Program-made: the position numbers and the translations under genes
The notes under the pieces: generated by a model
The model's input: the letters and a program-made list of their open reading frames with translations, nothing else
What the model was told of the DNA's origin: nothing
Databases searched by the model: none
Assembly: GCF_031457495.1 (NCBI RefSeq)
Contig: NZ_JAVDWM010000001.1
Location: 2,592,001-2,656,000 of the forward strand
Source of the DNA: Sphingopyxis sp. BE259
GTDB taxonomy: Bacteria > Pseudomonadota > Alphaproteobacteria > Sphingomonadales > Sphingomonadaceae
Length of the DNA: 64,000 bases
Direction of reading: 5' to 3'
Part shown: one piece after another, positions 1-7,093 of the stretch
How the letters are laid out: every line of letters starts with the position of its first letter
Position numbering within the stretch: the stretch's first letter is position 1

Positions 1-60
1 CACCGTATTGGTGGTCCCGAAATCGAGCCCGAGCGCGCGCGCCGTGGCATGGCTGGTCAT
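1..60 (-). CDS. Hsp70/DnaK-family protein, N-terminal fragment (cut by window edge)
   Basis: Read on the minus strand, the ATG at 60 opens a frame that runs off the left edge. Only 20 residues are visible, but they include GLDFGTTNT, the phosphate-1 motif of the Hsp70/actin ATPase fold. DnaK itself is usually GIDLGTTN, so the Phe and the short N-terminus fit a divergent YegD-like Hsp70 better. The substrate-binding part lies outside the window, so the function cannot be settled here. Confidence 0.6.
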   Translation of the reverse strand, partial: MTSHATARALGLDFGTTNTV

Positions 61-180
61 GGCGGGCTCCTGCGGGGGTTGGCGGGCGGCGCCTATTGCA
101 TGGGGCGCGGCGACGGGCAAGGCGGAGACGGACGCGGTTGACGATCCATGTCGAACCGTCTGCGGCGTCCCTACACCCTC

Positions 181-257
181 GTCATTCCCGCGAAAGCGGG
201 AACCCAGGGCGTGCGTCGGCCGATCCCACCCTGGGTTCCCGCTTTCGCGGGAATGAC
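181..257. repeat. Dispersed palindrome, family 1 (CCCGCGAAAGCGGG core)
   Basis: Arms of 29 bases (181-209 and 229-257) are perfect reverse complements around a 19-base spacer. The same core recurs near 8.6, 17.4, 20.4, 36.8 and 42.4 kb, always between genes. This copy lacks the conserved outer flanks seen at four of the other sites. Confidence 0.9.
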
Positions 258-290
258 AAGCTCTATCAAGTCAGCGACCTTCTAAACGTC

Positions 291-391
291 GTCATGCTGA
301 ACTTGTTTCAGCATCCATGGCCCAAGCCCTCATCTTGCGCCGCCACGAGGGAAACGACAGACCATGGACCCTGAAACAAGTTCAGGGTGAC
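291..391. repeat. Dispersed palindrome (GAACTTGTTTCAG type)
   Basis: Near-perfect 30-base arms at 291-320 and 362-391 flank a 41-base spacer. The arms begin and end with GTCA/TGAC like the other palindromes of the window, but the inner sequence differs. It sits 33 bases from the family 1 copy. Confidence 0.8.
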
Positions 392-439
392 GATAGTTTG
401 ATGGCTGTTTTTATCGAAACCAGCCCTAACCCAAACAGA

Positions 440-473
440 AAAAGGGGCGCGGCTCTGCGTCCGCACCCCTTTT
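440..473 (-). terminator. Hairpin terminator downstream of the SPOR lipoprotein gene
   Basis: AAAAGGGG...GCGG pairs with CCGC...CCCCTTTT, a 13-base stem with one mismatch and an 8-base loop. It lies 35 bases past the stop of the minus-strand gene ending at 508. The symmetric A/T ends would allow it to work in both directions. Confidence 0.7.
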
Positions 474-507
474 CCGTGGATCCCGCCGACAGGCTGGGAA
501 ACTCAAA

Positions 508-1926
508 TCATCGCGAAGCAAGCCGCAACGGGCTGGCTTTCGACGCCCACTGGATGCTCTCGCTGCCGCCCATCGCGCGGATGAAGCAGGTCTGACCCTG
601 CGCCTTCAGCTCGCGGCACAGATTGTTCGCATCGGCGCGGGTCGCCAGACCGTTGACGGTCAGGCGATAAAAGGTGCGGCCCTTGACCGTCGCGGCGTGG
701 CTTGATGCCGGAAAATTGGCCAGCATGGCGCTGCGTTTTTTCAGCCCGCCCCATTTTTCCTTGGCGATGCCCAGACTGTCATAAGCGCCCAGCTGCACGG
801 CCCAACCGGTCGGCTTTTTCGCATTGAAAGCGATTGCCTTCGGAATCAGCACGGTTGCCAGTTCCAGCGCCTGCTGCTGCGCCGGGCGGATCCGACCTTC
901 GCCCGCCACGCGCGGAGCGGCGCGATACGGCGCGGCGTCGGCCAAGATGACCTCGCTCGCCGCCTGCGGCTGTGGCAATTCAGTGACCGGTACGACGCCA
1001 TCGGCGGTGCGCTTCGGCATCGGCAGCTCGACGCTGCGAATGGCGTTGCTGGCATCCGCCAGGACCGGCGCCACCACCGGCGGCGGCGGTGCATAGGCCT
1101 CGACCGGTGCCGGATCGGCGCTGGCGAGTTCGACGGGGGCCGGTTCGACGGGCGACGGCACGGCGGCCAGCTGGGTGTCGGCATAATTGCTCAGCGCCAG
1201 GCGCACCGGCATCCCGGCGTCCTGCCGCACGTCGGTGCCGATCAGGCTCGCGACGCGCAGTTGCTGGTTCGGCGTTTCGGCCAGTTTCGACCATTCGGCC
1301 ATCCGCGCTTCCAGCTTGGCTGGCGACAGGTCCTGCGATGCCAATATGCGCGCCTGCGCCCAACGCCCGGACAGGGCATAGGCCAGCGCCAGATTCTGCC
1401 GCGTCCGCGCGCCAGCCTCGGGGGCGCGCGCCGCTTCGCTCAGCACATAAATCGCGCTTTCGCTATCGCCTGCCAGCGCCAGCGCCAGTCCGATGTCCGA
1501 TGCGGGGACCGTGTCGCGGTGCGCTTGCAACAAGGCAACCGCCTCGCCGCTCTGGCCCTGCGCGATCTGCGCCAGAGTCAGCGCGATGATCGTGTTGCTG
1601 TCGCTGGCGCCCAATTCCATCGCTTCGGTCAGCGCGGTCGTGGCCGATGCAAAGCGGCCGTCGTTCAAATAGGCTTGGCCCAGCAGCGCGCGATAGCTTG
1701 CGTCGCGCGGGCTTCCTGCCACCGCTGCTTCGGCCAGTCCGACCGCCTTGCTGATCTTGCCTGCTTCCAGCGCGGCGCGCGCCTGCGTCGCCGATTTGGC
1801 GGCGGCGGCGGGCTTGCCCGCGGCGCGCGACGGCGCCTCGGCCATCGCGCCCATCCCGCTGCATCCGGTCGCAACACTCAGGACAAAGCCTGAAATGGCC
1901 AGGTTCATCAGCATTTTGCGGTTCAT
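508..1926 (-). CDS. SPOR-domain lipoprotein with TPR-like repeats
   Basis: This is a 472-residue envelope protein. The N-terminus has a lipoprotein signal with lipobox VATGC (Cys at about 22). Residues about 40-230 are Ala/Leu-rich helical repeats of tetratricopeptide type. A Pro/Val-rich linker (about 240-290) leads to a C-terminal SPOR domain from about residue 375 (WAVQLGAYDS... to ...CFIRAMGG). SPOR domains bind denuded septal peptidoglycan, so a septum or cell-wall role is likely. It is the third gene of a minus-strand run behind the ParA and RHH-like genes, 23 bases after the latter, and ends before the hairpin at 440-473. Confidence 0.85.
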   Translation of the reverse strand: MNRKMLMNLAISGFVLSVATGCSGMGAMAEAPSRAAGKPAAAAKSATQARAALEAGKISKAVGLAEAAVAGSPRDASYRALLGQAYLNDGRFASATTALTEAMELGASDSNTIIALTLAQIAQGQSGEAVALLQAHRDTVPASDIGLALALAGDSESAIYVLSEAARAPEAGARTRQNLALAYALSGRWAQARILASQDLSPAKLEARMAEWSKLAETPNQQLRVASLIGTDVRQDAGMPVRLALSNYADTQLAAVPSPVEPAPVELASADPAPVEAYAPPPPVVAPVLADASNAIRSVELPMPKRTADGVVPVTELPQPQAASEVILADAAPYRAAPRVAGEGRIRPAQQQALELATVLIPKAIAFNAKKPTGWAVQLGAYDSLGIAKEKWGGLKKRSAMLANFPASSHAATVKGRTFYRLTVNGLATRADANNLCRELKAQGQTCFIRAMGGSESIQWASKASPLRLASR

Positions 1927-1949
1927 CTTATGGTCCCCTCTGGACTGGT

Positions 1950-2690
1950 TCAGCGCGGCATCGTCTGGCGCGTCGGACGAGCGGCCGGCAGGCGGCTCGC
2001 CATCGCGTCAATTTCGGGCAGCGAAGACAGATATTCGTCGAGCAGGTCGGTCAGGATCACCTGCGACGACCGGTTGGTCACCGCACTCGCCAGCCGCAGC
2101 CGCAGATGGCGTTCGGCGTCGAGGCGCAGCGTGAACGCCGCCTTTTCGCGGGCGCGCAGCGCGCGCGGCGCCTTTTCCTTCTTCGGTTTCGGCACCGGCC
2201 GCGCTTCGACCTTGCGTGCCACCGCGGCGACGCGATCGATCAGCGATTCCTGCTGGCGGACGATTTCCGGAACCTCATGGACTTCGGCTTCAAAAGCGTC
2301 GGCGCCATAGGGGTCCGGACCACGATCTGCCGTCCCGAAATCTGGCGTGCCGAAATCCGGCGCGCTGAAATTCTGGCCGCCAAGATCTTGCCCGATACCA
2401 TCGGTCAATTCCTGCCCGGCGCTCTCGTCGACCGCATGTTCGGCCTCGACATTATGCGCCGGTACCGATCCGGTGAGGAGCGGCTTCAAGTCGAGCATCC
2501 GCGCCGGCTCACCCGACTGATCGGGATCGACGTCGTAGCCCATGTCGTTCCAGCCCAGGTCGTCGTAACCGACGGCGTTGGTGGGTGCGGGGCCGCTGCC
2601 CAGCGGCTGGCGGCGCATGGCGGGCCGGGCGCCGCCCTTGCGGGCCAGCAATCCGGCGCTCAGCGATGCGAGAGGTTTGGGTTCGCCCAT
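1950..2690 (-). CDS. ParA-partner-like protein with C-terminal ribbon-helix-helix-like domain
   Basis: The protein has 246 residues and I do not recognise a named family. The N-terminus PLASLSAGLLARKG is short, helical and basic, like the ParA-stimulating peptide at the start of ParB proteins. The middle (about 40-135) is acidic and low-complexity with Asp-Phe-Gly repeats. Residues about 184-222 (FTLRLDAERHLRLRLA... followed by a second helix ending in LLDEYL) look like a ribbon-helix-helix DNA-binding unit. The start at 2690 follows a G-rich ribosome site and lies 17 bases after the ParA stop. The same frame stays open back to 3473, but that extension is antisense-like shadow over parA. An adaptor between ParA and DNA or protein cargo is my inference. 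Confidence 0.6.
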   Translation of the reverse strand: MGEPKPLASLSAGLLARKGGARPAMRRQPLGSGPAPTNAVGYDDLGWNDMGYDVDPDQSGEPARMLDLKPLLTGSVPAHNVEAEHAVDESAGQELTDGIGQDLGGQNFSAPDFGTPDFGTADRGPDPYGADAFEAEVHEVPEIVRQQESLIDRVAAVARKVEARPVPKPKKEKAPRALRAREKAAFTLRLDAERHLRLRLASAVTNRSSQVILTDLLDEYLSSLPEIDAMASRLPAARPTRQTMPR

Positions 2691-2707
2691 GGTTCCGATC
2701 CCCCCCG

Positions 2708-3430
2708 TCACTGGCCAGCGATGCGGCGGCCAAAGCCACCACCCATCGGGCGCACCGCGCCATAATTGCCCTGCGTCGGAACCGGCGCGGCAAAGATCGT
2801 GCGGCGGAAATTCTTTTCGAGCCGATCGCTCATATAGGTCCACAACTGGCGGATCTCTTCGGCCGATCGACCATTGGGATCGACTTCCATCACCGTGCGG
2901 CCGTCGATCATCGACGCGGCATAATCGGTGCGGTGATGCAACGTGATCGGGGCGACGGTGCCGTGCTGCGACAGCGCGACCGCGGCCTCGCTGGTGATTT
3001 TCGCTTTCGGGGTCGCGCCGTTGACGACGAACACCAGCGGCTTGCCGGCGCGTTCGCAAAGGTCGACGGTGGCGCCGACGGCGCGCAGATCGTGCGGGCT
3101 GGGCCGGGTCGGCACGACAATCAGTTCGGCGACCGAAATCACGCTCTGGATCGCCATGGTGATCGCCGGCGGCGTATCGATGACCGCGAGTTTGAAGCCC
3201 TGCTGGCGCAGGATTTCCAGGTCGGACGCGAGCCGCGCCACGGTGGTCTGGGCAAAGGCCGGCAGGTCGGTTTCGCGCTCGTTCCACCAATCGGCCAGCG
3301 AGCCTTGCGGATCGATGTCGATCAGGACGACCGGGCCTGCCCCCGCAAGCTGCGCCTGTACCGCGAGATGCCCCGACAGGGTCGTTTTTCCCGACCCGCC
3401 CTTTTGTGAAGCCAATGCCAAAACGCGCAC
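2708..3430 (-). CDS. ParA/MinD-family ATPase
   Basis: This 240-residue ATPase has the deviant Walker A motif KGGSGKTT (residues about 10-17), switch I DIDPQGS and Walker B VIDTPP. No N-terminal helix-turn-helix precedes the ATPase domain, so it is the short chromosomal/orphan type that positions cargo by ATP-dependent binding to DNA or membrane. No parB or parS cluster is next to it. The downstream partner is an RHH-like protein and then a SPOR lipoprotein, which suggests that it positions something at the envelope or septum. It is not MipZ by context, and its cargo is unknown. Confidence 0.8.
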   Translation of the reverse strand: MRVLALASQKGGSGKTTLSGHLAVQAQLAGAGPVVLIDIDPQGSLADWWNERETDLPAFAQTTVARLASDLEILRQQGFKLAVIDTPPAITMAIQSVISVAELIVVPTRPSPHDLRAVGATVDLCERAGKPLVFVVNGATPKAKITSEAAVALSQHGTVAPITLHHRTDYAASMIDGRTVMEVDPNGRSAEEIRQLWTYMSDRLEKNFRRTIFAAPVPTQGNYGAVRPMGGGFGRRIAGQ

Positions 3431-3559
3431 AGCTGTCCCCCTGAAAAACCACGAATTGGCGGTGGAATGCCATGCGGGGCGCTAAAATTGAGTTAACGAT
3501 GATAAAAAGAAGGTGAACGGCTCGCTCGCCATCATGGTTAACAAGGCCTCAACAGCAAC

Positions 3560-3590
3560 TTGTGCCGAAATGGATCAGATATGCTACAAG
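3560..3590 (+). promoter_or_regulatory. Putative promoter for the Sel1/SPOR gene
   Basis: TTGTGCC (3560-3566) and GCTACAAG (3583-3590) resemble the Caulobacter-type housekeeping elements TTGACGS and GCTANAWC. The -10 half matches 7 of 8 positions. The spacing (16) is a little longer than usual. It lies about 84 bases before the start codon. Confidence 0.35.
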
Positions 3591-3673
3591 GCACAGGTTG
3601 CTAACGCGGTGTTAGCCATTCCACGCTAAGAAACCCCCGGGGACTGCAGCGATGCCAGTCATTGGAGAATATG

Positions 3674-4876
3674 ATGCGTCATTTCCGCACCGCCGTTTCG
3701 TTGGCGTTGCCGCTGATTGCGGCAACGATGCTGACCGCGCCCGCCCATGCCGACGTCAAGGACGGCGTCGATGCGTGGCAGCGCGGCGACTATCAGGCGG
3801 CGGTCGCCGCGTGGCGCGCCGAGGCGCTGGCCGGCGATGCCGATGCCCAGTTCAACCTTGGTCAGGCCTATAAGCTCGGCCGCGGCGTTCCCGCCGATCT
3901 GGTTCAGGCCGAAAGCTGGTATCGCCGCGCCGCCAAACAAGGGCATTTGCAGGCCGAGGATAATCTTGGCCTCGTCCTGTTCACCGCCAACCGCCGCGAC
4001 GAAGCAATGCCGTTCATCACCCGCTCGGCCGAACGCGGCGAACCGCGCGCCCAATATGTCCTTGGCACCGCGCTGTTCAACGGCGACCTCGCGCCGCAGG
4101 ATCTACCGCGCGCCTATGCGCTGACCAAGCGCGCCAGCGACGCCGGGCTCGGCATCGCCTCGGCCCGCCTGGCGCAGCTCGATATGCTCATCCCGCTCGA
4201 CCAGCGCCAGCGCGGCATCGCGATGCTGCCCGCGATCGAAAAGAACGAGGCGCGCGCGCGCCTGACGGCGGTGACCGCCGCGGCGCCCGCTGCCGCGAAA
4301 CCCGCCCCCGCGTCGCCGATCAAGACCGCCAGCCTGCCCGCCTCGGCGCCCGGCACCAGCTATACCCCGCCGCCGGTGATCGCCGCCGGGCCGCCGCCCG
4401 CCAATTTGCCGCCGACCCGGCTGCCCAGCCCGGCCGCGCAGGCGGCCGCGACGGCCGCAGCCGAAGCCACCGCTGCCGCCACCGCCGCGACGGACAGCGG
4501 CAAACCGGGAACGACCTACGCGCCGCCGCCCGCGAACGACAAGCCGTCGCCCGCACCGGTAGCGGCCAAACCCAAGCCGCCCTTCAACAACGATCCCATC
4601 ACGATCCGCGAAACCCCCACCCCGGCCCGCCCCGGCGGCGGCAACAGCCCGTGGCGCGCCCAGCTCGGCGCCTTCGGGGTCGAGGCGAACGCCCGCAACC
4701 TGTGGGCCTCGCTCGGCAAGAAACACCCCGCCGTCGCCGCACGCCAGCCGGTTTACGTCAAGACCGGTAAGGTCACCCGCCTCCAGACCGGCGGCTTTGC
4801 GAACAAGGGCGAAGCCAACAACTTCTGCGCCGCGCTCAGCAAGAGCGGCCAGGCGTGTTTGGTGGTGGATAAGTAA
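3674..4876 (+). CDS. Secreted Sel1-repeat and SPOR-domain protein
   Basis: This 400-residue exported protein has a signal peptide ending in TAPAHA (about residue 24). Sel1-like repeats follow (about 27-165, such as GDADAQFNLGQAYKLGRGV and QGHLQAEDNLGLVL), then a long Ala/Pro-rich linker and a C-terminal SPOR domain (about 325-400). GGAG at 3664-3667 lies six bases before this ATG, which favours it over the ATG three bases earlier and the TTG at 3662. It is divergent from the ParA gene. The architecture mirrors the SPOR lipoprotein at 508-1926, so both probably act at the septal wall. Confidence 0.8.
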   Translation: MRHFRTAVSLALPLIAATMLTAPAHADVKDGVDAWQRGDYQAAVAAWRAEALAGDADAQFNLGQAYKLGRGVPADLVQAESWYRRAAKQGHLQAEDNLGLVLFTANRRDEAMPFITRSAERGEPRAQYVLGTALFNGDLAPQDLPRAYALTKRASDAGLGIASARLAQLDMLIPLDQRQRGIAMLPAIEKNEARARLTAVTAAAPAAAKPAPASPIKTASLPASAPGTSYTPPPVIAAGPPPANLPPTRLPSPAAQAAATAAAEATAAATAATDSGKPGTTYAPPPANDKPSPAPVAAKPKPPFNNDPITIRETPTPARPGGGNSPWRAQLGAFGVEANARNLWASLGKKHPAVAARQPVYVKTGKVTRLQTGGFANKGEANNFCAALSKSGQACLVVDK

Positions 4877-4918
4877 GCGAATTTGCTCCTGGTGATGTAA
4901 TCGGGATCTTGCTTAAAC

Positions 4919-5000
4919 ACTCGTCATTGCGAGCGCAGCGAAGCAATCCAGAGTGGGGTAGACCGCCCTAGATTGCTTCGCTGCGCTCGCAATGACGAGT
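4919..5000. repeat. Dispersed palindrome (CGTCATTGCGAGCGCAGCGAAGC type)
   Basis: Perfect 30-base arms (4919-4948 and 4971-5000) flank a 22-base spacer. It lies between the convergent Sel1/SPOR and beta-lactamase genes and could act as a transcription terminator for both. The sequence type differs from family 1. Confidence 0.85.
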
Positions 5001-5075
5001 CTAGAAAGTGGGATGGTGTTGACCGCCCTCGGCGGCGCGCGGCGCGACCATCATCCAGTGCGCTTGGCCAACCCG

Positions 5076-5948
5076 CTACTTTATCGCTCCCGCCTTCTCC
5101 GCCGCCAACCGCTTCGCCAGCGCCTGACGCGACCGATCAGCATAAGCCCGGCAAGCCCCCGGATTGGCGTTATACCGCCCCTCCCCCGCATTGTCGGGGT
5201 GCGCCGCAATCAGGATGTCGCACGGCAGCGCCTCCATCGTTCGCCAGCTTTGGGCAAAGGCCGCGACGAACGGCGCTCCCGCGGCGCTGCTGAACTTATA
5301 ATCATCCGCCGACACCGGATTCAGGCTCGACGCAAAGACGATCGTCTTGCACCCAAGCTGCTCACAAGCCCGCCAGCTCCAGCTCATGTTGCCCATCGTA
5401 TGCCCCGGCGTCGCATGGGCGGTGATCGCAATCTTGCCCAGCCGCAGCACCTCGCCGTCCGCCATCACGCGCACCGGCGTCGTCACCGCGGGCCAGCTGC
5501 CGCCATAGGCCAGCTGCGGATCGTCGGCGGCGTGCCGCCCCGATTTCAGCCCTTCGGCGCCGCGCGCACTCGCAACCACCGTCGCGCCCGTGTCGCGCGC
5601 CAGCGCCGCCAGCCCACCGGCATGGTCGAAATGCGGCTCGGTGCTCAGAATAAATTTGATGTCTTTGGGATTGAACCCCAGCGCCCGGACATTCGCCAGG
5701 ATCGCAGGCGCTGCTTGCGGCAACGCGCCATCGACCAGCACCAGCCCGGCGCCGGTATCGATCAGCGCCACGCTCATCCCGCCGAACCCGACCAGATAGC
5801 TGGTGCCCAGAATTTTCTCCGGCTTGGCGGGCGCCAGCCACTGCGCCGTGCGCGACGTCACGATCGGTTGGGTCAGCGGATCGGCCGCGGGCACCGGCGC
5901 TCCGTTCGCCGCGGCAAGCCACGCGAACAGACTGATTGCTTCGAACAT
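5076..5948 (-). CDS. Subclass B3 metallo-beta-lactamase with Glu in the first zinc site
   Basis: This 290-residue protein belongs to the metallo-hydrolase fold and should open the ring of beta-lactam antibiotics in the periplasm. The start at 5948 has AAGGAG six to seven bases upstream; an N-terminal hydrophobic stretch ends in APVPA. The signature that is normally HxHxDH reads EPHFDH (E104, H106, D108, H109). The other ligands are present: H183 in PGHTMG and H250 in AAHPDN. ASSLNPVSADDYKF is typical of B3 enzymes. A Glu at the first ligand position is known from SIE-1 of Sphingobium, so this is probably a B3-E type enzyme. It is divergent from an AmpR-like regulator, which suggests inducible expression. 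Substrate range cannot be read from the sequence. Confidence 0.85.
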   Translation of the reverse strand: MFEAISLFAWLAAANGAPVPAADPLTQPIVTSRTAQWLAPAKPEKILGTSYLVGFGGMSVALIDTGAGLVLVDGALPQAAPAILANVRALGFNPKDIKFILSTEPHFDHAGGLAALARDTGATVVASARGAEGLKSGRHAADDPQLAYGGSWPAVTTPVRVMADGEVLRLGKIAITAHATPGHTMGNMSWSWRACEQLGCKTIVFASSLNPVSADDYKFSSAAGAPFVAAFAQSWRTMEALPCDILIAAHPDNAGEGRYNANPGACRAYADRSRQALAKRLAAEKAGAIK

Positions 5949-6018
5949 TCCCGTCTCCTTCGCCGCCAAAATGCCCATTGGGTGCGTGCCCGACAAAGCA
6001 TCATTCCTCGACAAAGCC

Positions 6019-6033
6019 ATGAGAATTTCTCAT
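6019..6033. promoter_or_regulatory. Perfect palindrome, candidate AmpR-like operator (T-N11-A)
   Basis: ATGAGAATTTCTCAT has 7-base arms around a central T and contains T-N11-A (6020-6032), the LysR-type recognition pattern. It lies 71 bases upstream of the beta-lactamase start, in the divergent region shared with the LysR gene. The assignment to that regulator is inferred from position. Confidence 0.6.
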
Positions 6034-6040
6034 AAGTCTC

Positions 6041-6136
6041 GTTATCCCGGACTTGATCCGGCGTCCATTGCCAGCAGCCCCCGCATGGACGCCGGATCAA
6101 GCCTGTCCTGAGTTTGTCGAAGGGTCCGGGGTGACG
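6041..6136. repeat. Mosaic palindrome between lactamase and regulator genes
   Basis: The left part (6041-6067, CCGGACTTGATCCGG) pairs with ATGGACGCCGGATCAAG from 6085. The right arm is then interrupted by CCTGTCCTGAGTTTGTCGAA, a piece typical of family 2, before it closes with CCGGGGTGACGA. It therefore looks like a chimera of two palindrome families, and it separates the operator from the regulator start. Confidence 0.65.
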
Positions 6137-6165
6137 AGGCGAGACAGGTCGAGATAGTAAGCCCA

Positions 6166-7068
6166 ATGGACCGCGCCCAACTGCCACTCAACGCGCTGCG
6201 CGCCTTCGAAGCCGCCGCGCGCCATCTCAACTTCACCCGCGCCGCCATTGAACTCTGCGTCAGCCAGGGCGCGGTCAGCCACCAGGTCGCGCAGCTCGAA
6301 CGCCGCCTCGGCACCCGCCTGTTCCATCGCCTGCCGCGCGGCCTGGCGCTGACCGACGAAGGTCATGCACTCGTCCCCGTCGTCGCCGACGCCTTCGATC
6401 GCGTCGCCGCGACGCTCGATCAATATAGCGGCGGCCACTTTCGCGAGACGCTGAAAGTCGGCGTCGTCGGCACCTTCGCCACCGGCTGGCTGCTCCCGCG
6501 CCTCGACGCCTTCGCGCGCGCGCATCCCGGCATCGATCTGCGGATCGCAACCAACAACAACCGCGTCGATCTGGCGGGCGAGGCGCTCGATTTCGCCATC
6601 CGCTTCGGCGACGGCGCGTGGCACGGCACCCACGCCGAACCGCTGCTCGCCGCCCCGCTGGCGCCGCTCTGCACCCCCGCGATCGCCGCAAAGCTCAAAA
6701 GCCCCGCCGATCTGATCCCCGAACGCCTGCTGCGCTCGTATCGCGCCGACGAATGGGTCCGCTGGTTCACTGCAGCGGGGTTGGCCGCACCGCTCCTGCG
6801 CGGACCGATCTTCGACAGCAGCACGCTGATGGCGACCGCTGCCGCCGCGGGCCAAGGCATCGCCCTCGCGCCGCCCGCCATGTTCACCCGCGAACTCGCT
6901 TCGGAAATTCTCGTTCAGCCCTTCCGCATCACCATCGACGCCGGTCGCTACTGGCTCACCCGCCTGATCTCGCGCGCCGAAAGCGATGCCATGGCGCGCT
7001 TTCGCGGCTGGCTGTTCGATGAAATTTCGTCAGCGATGACGCTAGCCTCGCCGCCCGATGCCGAATAG
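6166..7068 (+). CDS. ampR: AmpR-like LysR-family transcriptional regulator
   Basis: This 300-residue regulator resembles AmpR of Enterobacteria along its length. The N-terminal winged helix has LNALRAFEAAARHLNFTRAA (about residues 8-27) and the recognition helix region SQGAVSHQVAQLE. The effector domain has VGVVGTFATGWLLPRL, NNNRVDLAGEALDF and LLRSYRADEW, all hallmarks of the AmpR branch. AmpR senses cell-wall muropeptides and UDP-MurNAc-pentapeptide and controls a divergent beta-lactamase gene. Here the divergent gene is a B3 metallo-enzyme, not ampC. Other AmpR-like regulators (for example GcvA) share the fold, but the divergent lactamase supports this assignment. The start has only a weak ribosome site. 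Confidence 0.8.
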   Translation: MDRAQLPLNALRAFEAAARHLNFTRAAIELCVSQGAVSHQVAQLERRLGTRLFHRLPRGLALTDEGHALVPVVADAFDRVAATLDQYSGGHFRETLKVGVVGTFATGWLLPRLDAFARAHPGIDLRIATNNNRVDLAGEALDFAIRFGDGAWHGTHAEPLLAAPLAPLCTPAIAAKLKSPADLIPERLLRSYRADEWVRWFTAAGLAAPLLRGPIFDSSTLMATAAAAGQGIALAPPAMFTRELASEILVQPFRITIDAGRYWLTRLISRAESDAMARFRGWLFDEISSAMTLASPPDAE

Positions 7069-7093
7069 GGCCGACCCGCTCTTTCGCCCGCCC

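Larger units (their letters stand above)
61..507. other. Non-coding stretch with two palindromes and a terminator
   Basis: No convincing gene lies in these 447 bases. They hold two long inverted repeats (181-257 and 291-391) and a hairpin terminator (440-473), and presumably the promoter of the Hsp70-family gene near the left end. Confidence 0.7.

Noticed and set aside
1950-3473. Single long minus-strand frame of 507 codons over the ParA and partner genes
   Set aside because: Only its last 246 codons are real. The upstream part lies over the ParA gene in another frame, and ParA has clear motifs. The start at 2690 fits a ribosome site and the parA stop.
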